The notes under the pieces: model-generated
Told to the model about the DNA's origin: nothing
Seen by the model: only the letters and a program-made list of their open reading frames with translations
Database searches by the model: none
Shown here: one piece after another, positions 56,740 to 64,000 of the stretch
Layout: each line of letters opens with the position of its first letter
Numbering within the stretch: position 1 is the first letter of the stretch
DNA from: Thalassospira lucentensis
Lineage (GTDB): Bacteria > Pseudomonadota > Alphaproteobacteria > Rhodospirillales > Thalassospiraceae
Length of the DNA stretch: 64,000 bases
Direction of reading: 5' to 3'
NCBI RefSeq assembly: GCF_001613805.1
Contig: NZ_LPVY01000005.1
Coordinates: 248,001 to 312,000, forward strand
Made by a program: the position numbers and the translations under genes

Positions 56740-57186
56740 TTGGAATTTATACGCAAATGGCGCATCGGATTTTGTGCCGTTCTATTGATGCTGGTTGCTT
56801 GCAATGAATCCGGGCCATTGCCGGAGATCGTTACAGCCAGCTTGAAAGAGTCGCATGAAGAAACCCTGATCGGGTTAGTATCGCATCTTGAAGATGTCAC
56901 GATTTCGGGGATCGAACCGATTGCCAGTGATCGCAGTCGGATATCGGTTCGGTATGAACTTGTGTTTGACATGGGTTTCTCCCGAGCCATCCGCATATTG
57001 GCCGATCCGGGTTCGGTTTCCGGGGGTGAACGTGAACGGTTTCGGGATCATCTTGGTATTATTGGAACTGTCGAATTGACAGGGCTAACCAGTCTTTATG
57101 GTGAATTTGAAAAAGGTCAGCGCTTTAACGTGGTCCACGAGATCGATTTCGTTAAGATAAAGGGGAAATGGGTTGGGCAACCCTGA
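56740..57186 (+). CDS. Lipoprotein A of a tandem pair
   Basis: 148 aa. The signal peptide ends LLMLVACNE, a lipobox with the Cys at residue 21. The mature part shares SVRYELVFD and GEFEKGQRFNVVHEIDFVKIKGKWV with its neighbour, so the two are paralogues. It begins with TTG; no ATG is available before the signal peptide. Function unknown, predicted envelope lipoprotein. Confidence 0.7.
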   Translation: MEFIRKWRIGFCAVLLMLVACNESGPLPEIVTASLKESHEETLIGLVSHLEDVTISGIEPIASDRSRISVRYELVFDMGFSRAIRILADPGSVSGGERERFRDHLGIIGTVELTGLTSLYGEFEKGQRFNVVHEIDFVKIKGKWVGQP

Positions 57187-57289
57187 TGATTGATACTGGT
57201 TCGTTACCGGCATATCGACCCGATTTCTGCCACATCGGACTGTAATAGGTCAGCGCCATAAACCGCATTCAGGTACAAGGAACTTATAG

Positions 57290-57751
57290 ATGCAGCGCAT
57301 CAACCGTTTTTTTGCATTTTTCCTGATTTTGCCGTCGCTGGCGATATTGTCTGCCTGTGATGATGCGACAACGGAAGGGCCAACCGGGGACGAAATCACC
57401 ACAGCAGTGATCGAACGGTTTCGTGATGATCCGTATGCCAAAGTCGGCCACGTTGAAAATGTGACCAAGACCAACAGCATCAAAGAAGCAAATGATGAAA
57501 CGACCGTCATGGTGCGTTACGATCTGGTATTTGATCGTTCGATTGCCGATTTCGCGGATGATGTGACGGAAAAGGGTAAGTCGGCCGGTGATCTTGATAC
57601 GGTTGGCAATACGGTCAGCGAGGCGATCGACCTCGTGAAGACCAAGATGCTGGCCCTGAAGGAAGGCGATTTCAAAGCCGGTGACCGACGTATCGTCGAA
57701 AGTGAAATCAGGCTGGTCAAATCCGAGAAGGGCTGGATTTACAGGCCTTAA
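57290..57751 (+). CDS. Lipoprotein B of a tandem pair
   Basis: 153 aa. Signal peptide with lipobox ILSACDD. Shares VRYDLVFD and GDFKAGDRRIVESEIRLVKSEKGWIYRP with lipoprotein A. ATG start, 103 bp after the first gene. Function unknown. Confidence 0.82.
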   Translation: MQRINRFFAFFLILPSLAILSACDDATTEGPTGDEITTAVIERFRDDPYAKVGHVENVTKTNSIKEANDETTVMVRYDLVFDRSIADFADDVTEKGKSAGDLDTVGNTVSEAIDLVKTKMLALKEGDFKAGDRRIVESEIRLVKSEKGWIYRP

Positions 57752-57774
57752 ATCTGCAATATCCTTCGTCAAAT

Positions 57775-57810
57775 AAAAAAGGGACCGGCTTATGCGCGGT
57801 CCCTTCTTTC
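57775..57810. terminator. Bidirectional terminator
   Basis: AAGGGACCG pairs with CGGTCCCTT, with six A to the left and TCTTTC to the right. It separates lipoprotein B from the convergent Bax-like gene. Confidence 0.75.
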
Positions 57811-57827
57811 GTACATGGTCCGCGCAA

Positions 57828-58814
57828 TCAGTCTGACAGCAGAGCCAAGACATTTGGCGGTGGCGGGATGTCACCGGATGCAAATCCGATCCCGTCAAAT
57901 GCCTCCAGACCGTTTACGCGCATTATCGCATGCAGCGAGTCGACATATTCTGCACCGCGCTCGGAATATTTGGTCAGGGTATCCGCGAGGTCCCAACCAA
58001 GCACCACTTCACCACCTTCGCGAAGCTTGGCGCGCTCAGCCCGCAATTCGGCATATGCCGGATGCGAGTTGATGTTGCGTGCATAGGCACGAACACTATC
58101 GATCAGGCTGTTGAACGACTTGATCACATGGGTTTTGCCTTCGGCGCGGTCCTCGGGAACGATGCCTTCTTCATCCCAGGCCCACTGACCGAACAGGGCA
58201 TTACCCTTACGCACGAACCGGGAGGTGCCCCAGCCGCTTTCTTCCGCTGATTGTGCAAGCATCAGCGATGGCGGAATGATATCGATGCGCTCCAGCAGTG
58301 CGGTCACACCACCGTCGGTTACGCGATAGCGTTTAAGCATCTGGTCAACCCATTCTTTTTCAGCCGAGCTGATCGGGTCACCGGAATATTTCTTGCTCTG
58401 GATGGCCATCAGGCGTTCGCGACGTGCCATGATTTCCTCGTTCACACGCAGAGAAAGAGGCAACATGATACGCAGGAAAATCTGTTTGCGTTCGTCAACC
58501 GATGCCAGATCCCGCAGGCCTTTCGGGACGCGTTTGATATAGACGCGCGGAATTTCCTGTACACCCGACAGGCTGTAACCGATGCTTTGATAATACTGGT
58601 TAAGCGCGATCACTTCCGGATCGCGGCGGTAGAGCGATTTGACGTTTTTCTTTTCCGGTGCAACGGTGGTTGCAGCCACTTCATCAAAGCTCATTCCTTT
58701 TGGGGATGGGGTCACATCCCATCCGCCAATAATACCAACATACAGTAATCCTACTGCTCCAAACACTGAAGCAAGCGCAATTTTACGGTAACTGCCTTCT
58801 TTTGCGCTATTCAT
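57828..58814 (-). CDS. Bax-like glucosaminidase-domain protein
   Basis: About 328 aa. One N-terminal membrane helix (IALASVFGAVGLLYVGIIGG). The C-terminal half is a glucosaminidase-type domain: IIPPSLMLAQSAEESGWGTSRFVRKGNALFGQWAWDEEGIVPE, with the catalytic Glu in the AEESGWGTS motif. It is a predicted peptidoglycan hydrolase anchored in the inner membrane. Confidence 0.88.
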   Translation of the reverse strand: MNSAKEGSYRKIALASVFGAVGLLYVGIIGGWDVTPSPKGMSFDEVAATTVAPEKKNVKSLYRRDPEVIALNQYYQSIGYSLSGVQEIPRVYIKRVPKGLRDLASVDERKQIFLRIMLPLSLRVNEEIMARRERLMAIQSKKYSGDPISSAEKEWVDQMLKRYRVTDGGVTALLERIDIIPPSLMLAQSAEESGWGTSRFVRKGNALFGQWAWDEEGIVPEDRAEGKTHVIKSFNSLIDSVRAYARNINSHPAYAELRAERAKLREGGEVVLGWDLADTLTKYSERGAEYVDSLHAIMRVNGLEAFDGIGFASGDIPPPPNVLALLSD

Positions 58815-59009
58815 TATGTTTCTCCAGATCAGTAAAACTGTCGGTTCCAAAAGAGCCGTTATCTATGCCCGTCTGCGGGTTTAATCGCAACCTGCAATAT
58901 CACAAAGGTTAATTTTCCCTTAACCACGTTTGCGTTGGGCGCGGAATAACAACGCCCGGCATCGCGTTTTGTGCGCGCCGGGCGGAAAAAATTTTCGCGA
59001 ATCGGAAAA

Positions 59010-59579
59010 TCAGTCAGCCATGACTGGCTCAACGGCCTGAACTTCAGGCACGTAATAACGCAGCATGTTTTCGATACCCATTTTCAGCGTCGCGGTGCTG
59101 CTGGGGCAACCGGAACATGCGCCATGCATTTCAAGGAAGACAACGCCGTCTTCGAACTTGTGGAAGACGATATCGCCACCATCCTGTGCTACGGCCGGGC
59201 GCACACGGGTATCAAGCAGTTCCTTGATCTGGCTGACCAATTCATCGTCGCCATCGGACGCAGTGCTTGCACCTGTGGCCGCGCCGGAATTCTGATCCAG
59301 AACTGGCTGTCCCGAGGTGTAATGCTCCATGATACCGCCAAGGATTTGTGGCTTCAGCGTCTGCCAGTCCTTGGCATCATCCTTGGTAATGGTGATGAAA
59401 TCACCACCCAGAAACACCCCGGTGATGCCTTCAACTTCAAACAGCTTTCGGGCCAGCGGTGATTTCACATCAGCATCGGTTACCGTGAAGTTGGCGGTGC
59501 CCTGACGGCCCATGACATCCTCGCCGGGTAGGAATTTCAGTGTCGCCGGGTTCGGTGTTGGTTCGGTTTGAATGAACAT
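59010..59579 (-). CDS. nfuA: NfuA-type iron-sulfur scaffold (Nfu family)
   Basis: 189 aa. The N-terminal Scaffold Nfu/NifU-N domain starts MFIQTEPTPNPATLKFLPGEDV, and the C-terminal Nfu domain has ACSGCPSSTATLKMGIENML, with the CxxC cluster ligands. It assembles or delivers [4Fe-4S] clusters. The ATG at 59579 gives the usual N-terminus. Confidence 0.93.
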   Translation of the reverse strand: MFIQTEPTPNPATLKFLPGEDVMGRQGTANFTVTDADVKSPLARKLFEVEGITGVFLGGDFITITKDDAKDWQTLKPQILGGIMEHYTSGQPVLDQNSGAATGASTASDGDDELVSQIKELLDTRVRPAVAQDGGDIVFHKFEDGVVFLEMHGACSGCPSSTATLKMGIENMLRYYVPEVQAVEPVMAD

Positions 59580-59742
59580 GTCGGCTTGTCCTCTCACTCT
59601 GGGTGCCGGGGCAAAACCTGCCCGCACGGCGTTCCCTATTTCATCTGGTTAGGCCCTAAATGGGGCAAAAACAGGAAAAGATCAAGTCTGAGCGCGCAAC
59701 TCAGGTATTCGTGATCTGATACCCGATGTTAGGGAGCCAGTT

Positions 59743-60717
59743 TTATCGCTGCAGGATAGAGCTGATTTCACGCATCTGGGTGCGGGCGCGAAGCAGGTAA
59801 AAGCCAAGCCCGGCCAGATGATTGGGAAAAATAATGCCATCAGCCGAACCGTTGACGACTACCAGCGGATCAAGTGCGGCAGCAGCCTGAAGCGATCCGA
59901 TCATTTCTGCCCAAGCCGGTGCAACCTGACGTTCATTGATGACCTGTTCGAAATCCGTACCCAGATCACGAAGGATCAGGCTGTAAGCGTAAAGACGCCC
60001 CTTGGTGGCGTAGAATACGTCATCTGCCGTGCGATCAAACAATGACGGGTCTTCGACCTTGTCATCAATCAGGGCCGAGGCGGACCCAAGGTCATTGGCA
60101 AAACGATTCAGGGTTTCCTGCAGATTGTCGGCACGGCGTTCAAAAACGGCCTGACCGTCTGCCAGGCGCTGGTTGTAACGGTCAAGTGCGGCAATTGCCT
60201 GACGGTATTGCTGTTCGGAGGTAACCCCGGGCAATAGGGATATGCTGGGATCAAACACCCATTTGTCGCCGCGGAATTTCAGGAGACCAGCGGCATCATC
60301 CAGATCCGGATCGACCTGACTGGATCCGCGGGTACGACCGATCTGATCGGACAGTTCTATGGCAAAGCGCGACAGGGCATAGACAATACCGGTCTGAAAG
60401 TTCGGCATGTTATCCAATGCGGCACTTGGCAGGAAAAAGGGATCGTTTGCCGTCCAGCGGTTCTGATTGATTTCTCGGTTAATCAGGGCGGACGCGGTGC
60501 TGACCGAATGACTTCCACCCTGATAGTTACCTGTGAAATCAGGATTATCATCGATCTTGTGCACGATGGCCATGCCGACCGGATAATAAACGACAGCAAC
60601 CAATACAATAACAGCAAAGCCACGCAGCCAGAACTTGCGCGATCCGAAAACACTTCTCATGCGTGCTCCGAAGCCGGAAATGCCGTCTTTTTTGTAGAGA
60701 TAATCGTCTTCAATCAT
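59743..60717 (-). CDS. DUF2333 membrane protein
   Basis: 324 aa with one N-terminal transmembrane helix (FAVIVLVAVVYYPVGMAIVHKI) followed by SALINREINQNRWTANDPFFLPSAALDNMPNFQTGIVYALSRF, the DUF2333 core, and a helical periplasmic-type region. Function unknown in the family. Confidence 0.88.
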   Translation of the reverse strand: MIEDDYLYKKDGISGFGARMRSVFGSRKFWLRGFAVIVLVAVVYYPVGMAIVHKIDDNPDFTGNYQGGSHSVSTASALINREINQNRWTANDPFFLPSAALDNMPNFQTGIVYALSRFAIELSDQIGRTRGSSQVDPDLDDAAGLLKFRGDKWVFDPSISLLPGVTSEQQYRQAIAALDRYNQRLADGQAVFERRADNLQETLNRFANDLGSASALIDDKVEDPSLFDRTADDVFYATKGRLYAYSLILRDLGTDFEQVINERQVAPAWAEMIGSLQAAAALDPLVVVNGSADGIIFPNHLAGLGFYLLRARTQMREISSILQR

Positions 60718-60786
60718 GATCCGTCCCGGTCAATGTCTTACCGCATGAAACTAGGGTGTCATTGCCGTGACGACAAGTCCATGATT

Positions 60787-61329
60787 TTACATATCGATCC
60801 GGATATAACTTTCTGCTGTGCACATCGACAACACGGTCTCAAGATCGTGTTCTGATAGGGCGATGCAGCCCTCGGTACCGCTGTAGTCCGGTCGGGCAAT
60901 ATGCATGAAGATTGCCGAACCCTTGCCGGGGACAGGTGGATTGTCATTGTGCCCAAGCACGACAATGATGTTGTAAAGCCCGTCTTCACGAAACAGTTTT
61001 TCGTGGCTGGCATCAAACGGCAGCTTTACAGGTCGGTTGTAATCGGGATGGGCTGGATCATCGCACCAGCCGTCTGAAAAGGAAATCGTCGTTACCGGAA
61101 GATCGGTGTGTGGGCAGGGCCGACGATCCGAACGATACATGACATAATGCAACCGCCAGATTCCTGCTGGAGTTTTGCCGTCTCCTTCAGTCTTGGCATC
61201 GGCAGATATCACGCCGTTTTTACCAAGCGCACAGCAAAATTCCCGATCTTCAAAGCGTAGCACTCCATTTGTCGAGACAATCATCTCGACCGGTTCTGAT
61301 GAGGTGCTGGTTTGCAAGTTACTGTGCAT
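60787..61329 (-). CDS. L,D-transpeptidase-family protein (YkuD fold)
   Basis: 180 aa. The catalytic region is HIARPDYSGTEGCIALSEHDLETVL, with Cys in GC; the residue before it is Glu instead of the classical His, as in a known subgroup. It lacks an obvious signal peptide, so an unusual cytoplasmic or non-classical location is possible. It lies 12 bp downstream of the macro-domain gene. Confidence 0.78.
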   Translation of the reverse strand: MHSNLQTSTSSEPVEMIVSTNGVLRFEDREFCCALGKNGVISADAKTEGDGKTPAGIWRLHYVMYRSDRRPCPHTDLPVTTISFSDGWCDDPAHPDYNRPVKLPFDASHEKLFREDGLYNIIVVLGHNDNPPVPGKGSAIFMHIARPDYSGTEGCIALSEHDLETVLSMCTAESYIRIDM

Positions 61330-61341
61330 CGGTTCGAAACT

Positions 61342-61902
61342 CTAAATCCCGGATACATTACGTATTGATGTCAGGGCGCTTTGGAGAAAATCGTGGGAAG
61401 ATGCTGAAAAACAACAAAGGTAAATTTGTGGCAACGCAGTCTCAGCGGCAATCAGGTCACGCAAGGTTGATACGGTAATATTTGCAGCCAGATCCTCGGG
61501 GTAGCCGAAAATACCTGTGGAAATGGCGGGAAAGGCAATGGATCGCAGCCCGTTCTGCCGGGCCAGGAGAACGGAATTTCGGTAACAGGATGCGAGAAGT
61601 TCGGCCTCACCCTGATCTCCGCCGTGCCAGACGGGCCCGACTGTGTGGATCACATATTGGACTGGAAGGTTGAATGCTGGCGTCAGACGGGCTTGGCCAG
61701 TTGGACAGGGGGCCAAGGGTTTACAGGCACGCGCTAGCTCCGGCCCGGCAGCACGATGTATCGCACCACAAACACCGCCACCGGGCAAAAGAGCCTCGTT
61801 CGCTGCATTTACGATGGCATCGACTTCAAGGCCGGTAATATCGGCTTCGACGATATGTATCGTAGCGGATGGAGTTCGATATGATCGCTTGTCAGAAGAC
61901 AT
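61342..61902 (-). CDS. Macro-domain protein (O-acetyl-ADP-ribose deacetylase type)
   Basis: 186 aa. DAIVNAANEALLPGGGVCGAIHRAAGPELARACKPL and VIHTVGPVW, then RSIAFPAISTGIFGYPEDLAA are the ADP-ribose-binding macro motifs. It removes or reads ADP-ribose on proteins or acetyl-ADP-ribose. ATG at 61902 (MSSDKRSY) is used. Confidence 0.93.
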   Translation of the reverse strand: MSSDKRSYRTPSATIHIVEADITGLEVDAIVNAANEALLPGGGVCGAIHRAAGPELARACKPLAPCPTGQARLTPAFNLPVQYVIHTVGPVWHGGDQGEAELLASCYRNSVLLARQNGLRSIAFPAISTGIFGYPEDLAANITVSTLRDLIAAETALPQIYLCCFSASSHDFLQSALTSIRNVSGI

Positions 61903-61973
61903 AGACACGGAACAAATCCTTTGCCGGATATATCCCCCAACCAATTGAGATCATGTATGTTTTTTGGTTTCAT

Positions 61974-62018
61974 GTCAAAATAGGGACGCCCCGCACCGGA
62001 AGAACCGGGCGGGGCGGT
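61974..62018 (-). terminator. Terminator of ppa
   Basis: CGCCCCGC (61987-61994) pairs with GCGGGGCG (62009-62016); read on the minus strand TATTTTG follows. Confidence 0.55.
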
Positions 62019-62042
62019 AAAAGCCATTACACATCAACCGGC

Positions 62043-62567
62043 TTATTTGCCGAGACGCGTCACACCTTCTTCAATCAGTTTGGCTGCTTTTTCAGCGCCT
62101 TCCCAGCCGGTGACTTTAACCCATTTGCCTTTCTCAAGGTCTTTGTAACGCTCGAAGAAGTGCTGAATCTGATCGCGCAGAATTTGCGGAAGATCTTCAT
62201 GGGATTTGATATCGGTGTAATATGGATCGATTTTATCGTGCGGTACACAGATCAGTTTTTCATCCTGACCGGCTTCGTCTTCCATCATCAGCACGCCAAT
62301 CGGACGGGCGCGGATAACCGAACCGGCGACGACAGGCTCGCGGAACATGACCATGGCATCGACCGGATCTCCGTCAAGGCCAAGAGTGTTCGGGATGAAA
62401 CCGTAATTGACCGGGTAATACATCGAGGTATGCAGGAAACGGTCAACGAAGACAGCACCGGAGTCTTTGTCGACTTCGTACTTGATCGGCCCGCCCTGCG
62501 GGATTTCGATGACGACGTTAACGTCCCAGGGAACATCTTTGCCAACGGCAATCTTGCTGAGATCCAT
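62043..62567 (-). CDS. ppa: Ppa, inorganic pyrophosphatase
   Basis: 174 aa. Family I enzyme that hydrolyses pyrophosphate to phosphate. The signature DGDPVDAMV with metal-binding Asp, and [33 protein letters not shown] and [14 protein letters not shown] are present. A short leader with a GGGAT site precedes the ATG. Confidence 0.97.
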   Translation of the reverse strand: MDLSKIAVGKDVPWDVNVVIEIPQGGPIKYEVDKDSGAVFVDRFLHTSMYYPVNYGFIPNTLGLDGDPVDAMVMFREPVVAGSVIRARPIGVLMMEDEAGQDEKLICVPHDKIDPYYTDIKSHEDLPQILRDQIQHFFERYKDLEKGKWVKVTGWEGAEKAAKLIEEGVTRLGK

Positions 62568-62721
62568 GTGGGAAAATCCCTTTCATTCTTTGATCAAATG
62601 CCCGTTTCCGGGGTGATGGCAACGCACTGACACCCGAGAAACCCTAGGGTGCGGTAAATTATGGAGCCCCTTTTATCGCGAAATCTGTGCCGTTCCAAGA
62701 GCCGGTATCGGTTCGACAGCC

Positions 62722-63561
62722 TTATGCGGAAGCAGCAATCGGGATGAGCGCACTTTTTCTTGGCTGGAACCGGTGAATATCTGCTTCAAGCTCTTTGAAA
62801 TAAGCACCGTTATTTGACTTGTTCGCATGCCGCTGCCCGATCGACCGTCCGTGATAAAGGTGAAGCACAGGTGAGCTGTATTCGACAGATTTCCGTCTGA
62901 CTCCCGACCGGATCATGCGCAACACAAAATCGGAGTCTTCCAATCCGTGTCCTTCGTAGGCTTCGTCAAATCCACCGATTGCCAGAATGTCGTGACGAAA
63001 AGCCGCAATATTGCAGCCTTGTGCTTTTTTCCAGCAATTTTGATGAGCCCAAAGACTCTCATCCTTTTGCGGGATTGGCATGAACTGAAAGGGGCGATTG
63101 CATTGCCCGGAAAGGCCCAGCATGAACAGAAGGGCGCGAGGCCATTTATGGAATGCAAAGCGCTTTTCCATAACCAATTTGGTGAATCGTCGCTTGAGGA
63201 AAACGCGTTTTCCTGTGACAAAACACCCCGGTTCGGCTGCTTTCCTGTGACTTGATACGAAATCTGGCATGAGGCAGCAATCACCGTCGGTAAAGACGAT
63301 AATGTCACCTTCTGCGAGGTTGATTGCGCCGTTGCGGACTCGTGACAGGCGATAACCGATGTCTTCCTGCCAGAAATGCTTGATTGGTACCGGAGACTTT
63401 TGCTGCAAACGGGCAATGGTTGTTGCTGTTTCCGGACCGGACCCGTCATCCGCCACGATCACCTCGAAATTGCTGTCTTTCTGGTCGATCAGCGATTGCA
63501 AAACCATTTCAAGCGCTTCGGGCCAGTTATAGGTCGAAACGATCACAGAAACCTTATGCAC
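62722..63561 (-). CDS. Glycosyltransferase family 2
   Basis: About 279 aa. KVSVIVSTYNWPEALEMVLQSL starts the GT2 domain; VIVADDGSG and IIVFTDGDCCLMPDFV carry the DXD metal motif. GGFDEAYEGHGLEDSDFVLRM near the end is a galactosyltransferase-like segment. A GTG at 63561 has GGGGGA 5 nt upstream and is preferred over the ATG at 63588. Likely makes a surface polysaccharide, with the adjacent galE-like gene. Confidence 0.86.
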   Translation of the reverse strand: MHKVSVIVSTYNWPEALEMVLQSLIDQKDSNFEVIVADDGSGPETATTIARLQQKSPVPIKHFWQEDIGYRLSRVRNGAINLAEGDIIVFTDGDCCLMPDFVSSHRKAAEPGCFVTGKRVFLKRRFTKLVMEKRFAFHKWPRALLFMLGLSGQCNRPFQFMPIPQKDESLWAHQNCWKKAQGCNIAAFRHDILAIGGFDEAYEGHGLEDSDFVLRMIRSGVRRKSVEYSSPVLHLYHGRSIGQRHANKSNNGAYFKELEADIHRFQPRKSALIPIAASA

Positions 63562-63711
63562 GTAATTCCCCCAATTACAGTAATGCATAGAACCAGTGTC
63601 CCCGGTGGTTCTTGATGCAGGAGCCAATTTTCGCTCCGTTTGGTCAATTATAAAAAAGTTGTAACTCACAAAATCGTATATCACATGAACACGTTACCAA
63701 TTTGTGTTCAT

Positions 63712-64000
63712 TCATGACTTTTCGGAGTTGTCACAATAGTAGCTCCATGCATGAGAAATCATTTCGCGTGGGTCTGCGTATCTTGGTGTCCAGTTTAATA
63801 ATGATTTCGCCTTTGCCGGGTTGGCAACCAGCCTTGCCGGATCACCGGGGCGACGTGCCGTAGTAGATATCGGAAATTTGCTACCAGTCACTTCTTGGCA
63901 AAACAACAAGATGTCACTTACGGAACAACCTTTTCCAGTTCCGATATTCACGATATCAAAAAAGGAATTCGTCTGAGCGATCAGATAATCAAGAGCCCTG
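63712..64000 (-). CDS. UDP-glucose 4-epimerase-like protein (C-terminal part)
   Basis: About 95 codons of the end of a GalE-type short-chain epimerase; the start is beyond the window. FFDIVNIGTGKGCSVSDIL and ARRPGDPARLVANPAKAKSLLNWTPRYADPREMISHAW are the conserved C-terminal features of the family. It probably supplies sugar nucleotides for the neighbouring GT2. Confidence 0.88.
   Translation of the reverse strand, partial: RALDYLIAQTNSFFDIVNIGTGKGCSVSDILLFCQEVTGSKFPISTTARRPGDPARLVANPAKAKSLLNWTPRYADPREMISHAWSYYCDNSEKS

Noticed and set aside
1-64000. CRISPR array, prophage, insertion sequence or rRNA/tRNA genes
   Set aside because: No regularly spaced repeats, integrase or transposase motifs, and no rRNA or tRNA consensus were seen by eye.

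Overview
The window is a 64 kb stretch of an alphaproteobacterial chromosome, most probably Rhodospirillales and quite possibly a Thalassospira-type marine bacterium. The genus is an inference from gene content, the porin family and gene order, not from a search. It covers the origin of replication and the chromosome partition locus. Almost everything is core gene content; I see no prophage, insertion sequence, CRISPR array, rRNA or tRNA gene.

Layout. (1) 1-4.9 kb: end of rlmN, a Dabb-domain protein, mltA, a Tim44-like protein, fxsA and secB. (2) 4.9-7.8 kb: haem genes hemJ, hemH and hemE, all on the minus strand. (3) 7.8-8.46 kb: oriC, with four perfect DnaA boxes, near-consensus boxes, a 13-bp direct repeat and a cluster of GANTC sites. 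(4) 8.46-12.1 kb: ppsR-maf-aroE-coaE-dnaQ running away from the origin on the plus strand. (5) 12.1-14.5 kb: a solute-binding protein, a truncated LUD protein, Smr and an XRE regulator, overlapping or nearly so. (6) 14.5-23.4 kb: rho, then mixed genes (GNAT, LysE exporter, MESH1-like alarmone hydrolase, quinone reductase, ogt, a YyaL-like protein, a 2Fe-2S ferredoxin). (7) 23.6-33 kb: mnmE-mnmG-rsmG-parA-parB, and opposite them DUF3576, a LeuS-derived ORF, lptE and holA. Four perfect parS sites lie between 20.4 and 27.4 kb. (8) 33-37.6 kb: three tandem paralogous porins. (9) 37.6-42.6 kb: a GT9 glycosyltransferase, thiE, yggS, an orphan OmpR-type regulator and ribA. (10) 42.6-44.3 kb: an uncharacterised 509-aa protein behind a near-perfect sigma-54 promoter. 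(11) 44.4-56.6 kb: trpS, murJ, glnD, mutS, a small stress-type protein and maeB. (12) 56.7-64 kb: two paralogous lipoproteins, a Bax-like glucosaminidase, nfuA, DUF2333, an L,D-transpeptidase, a macro-domain protein, ppa, a GT2 glycosyltransferase and the end of a galE-like gene.

How it works together. The two arms leave oriC with most genes on the leading strand. ParB loads on the parS sites 12-19 kb from the origin, and one site is built into the coding sequence of rsmG. The items most worth follow-up are the LeuS anticodon-domain-like ORF at the position where leuS is expected, the sigma-54 gene of unknown function, the acidic tail on ParB, the gene order that implies an origin-centred inversion, and the porin triplication with a hairpin over each stop codon.
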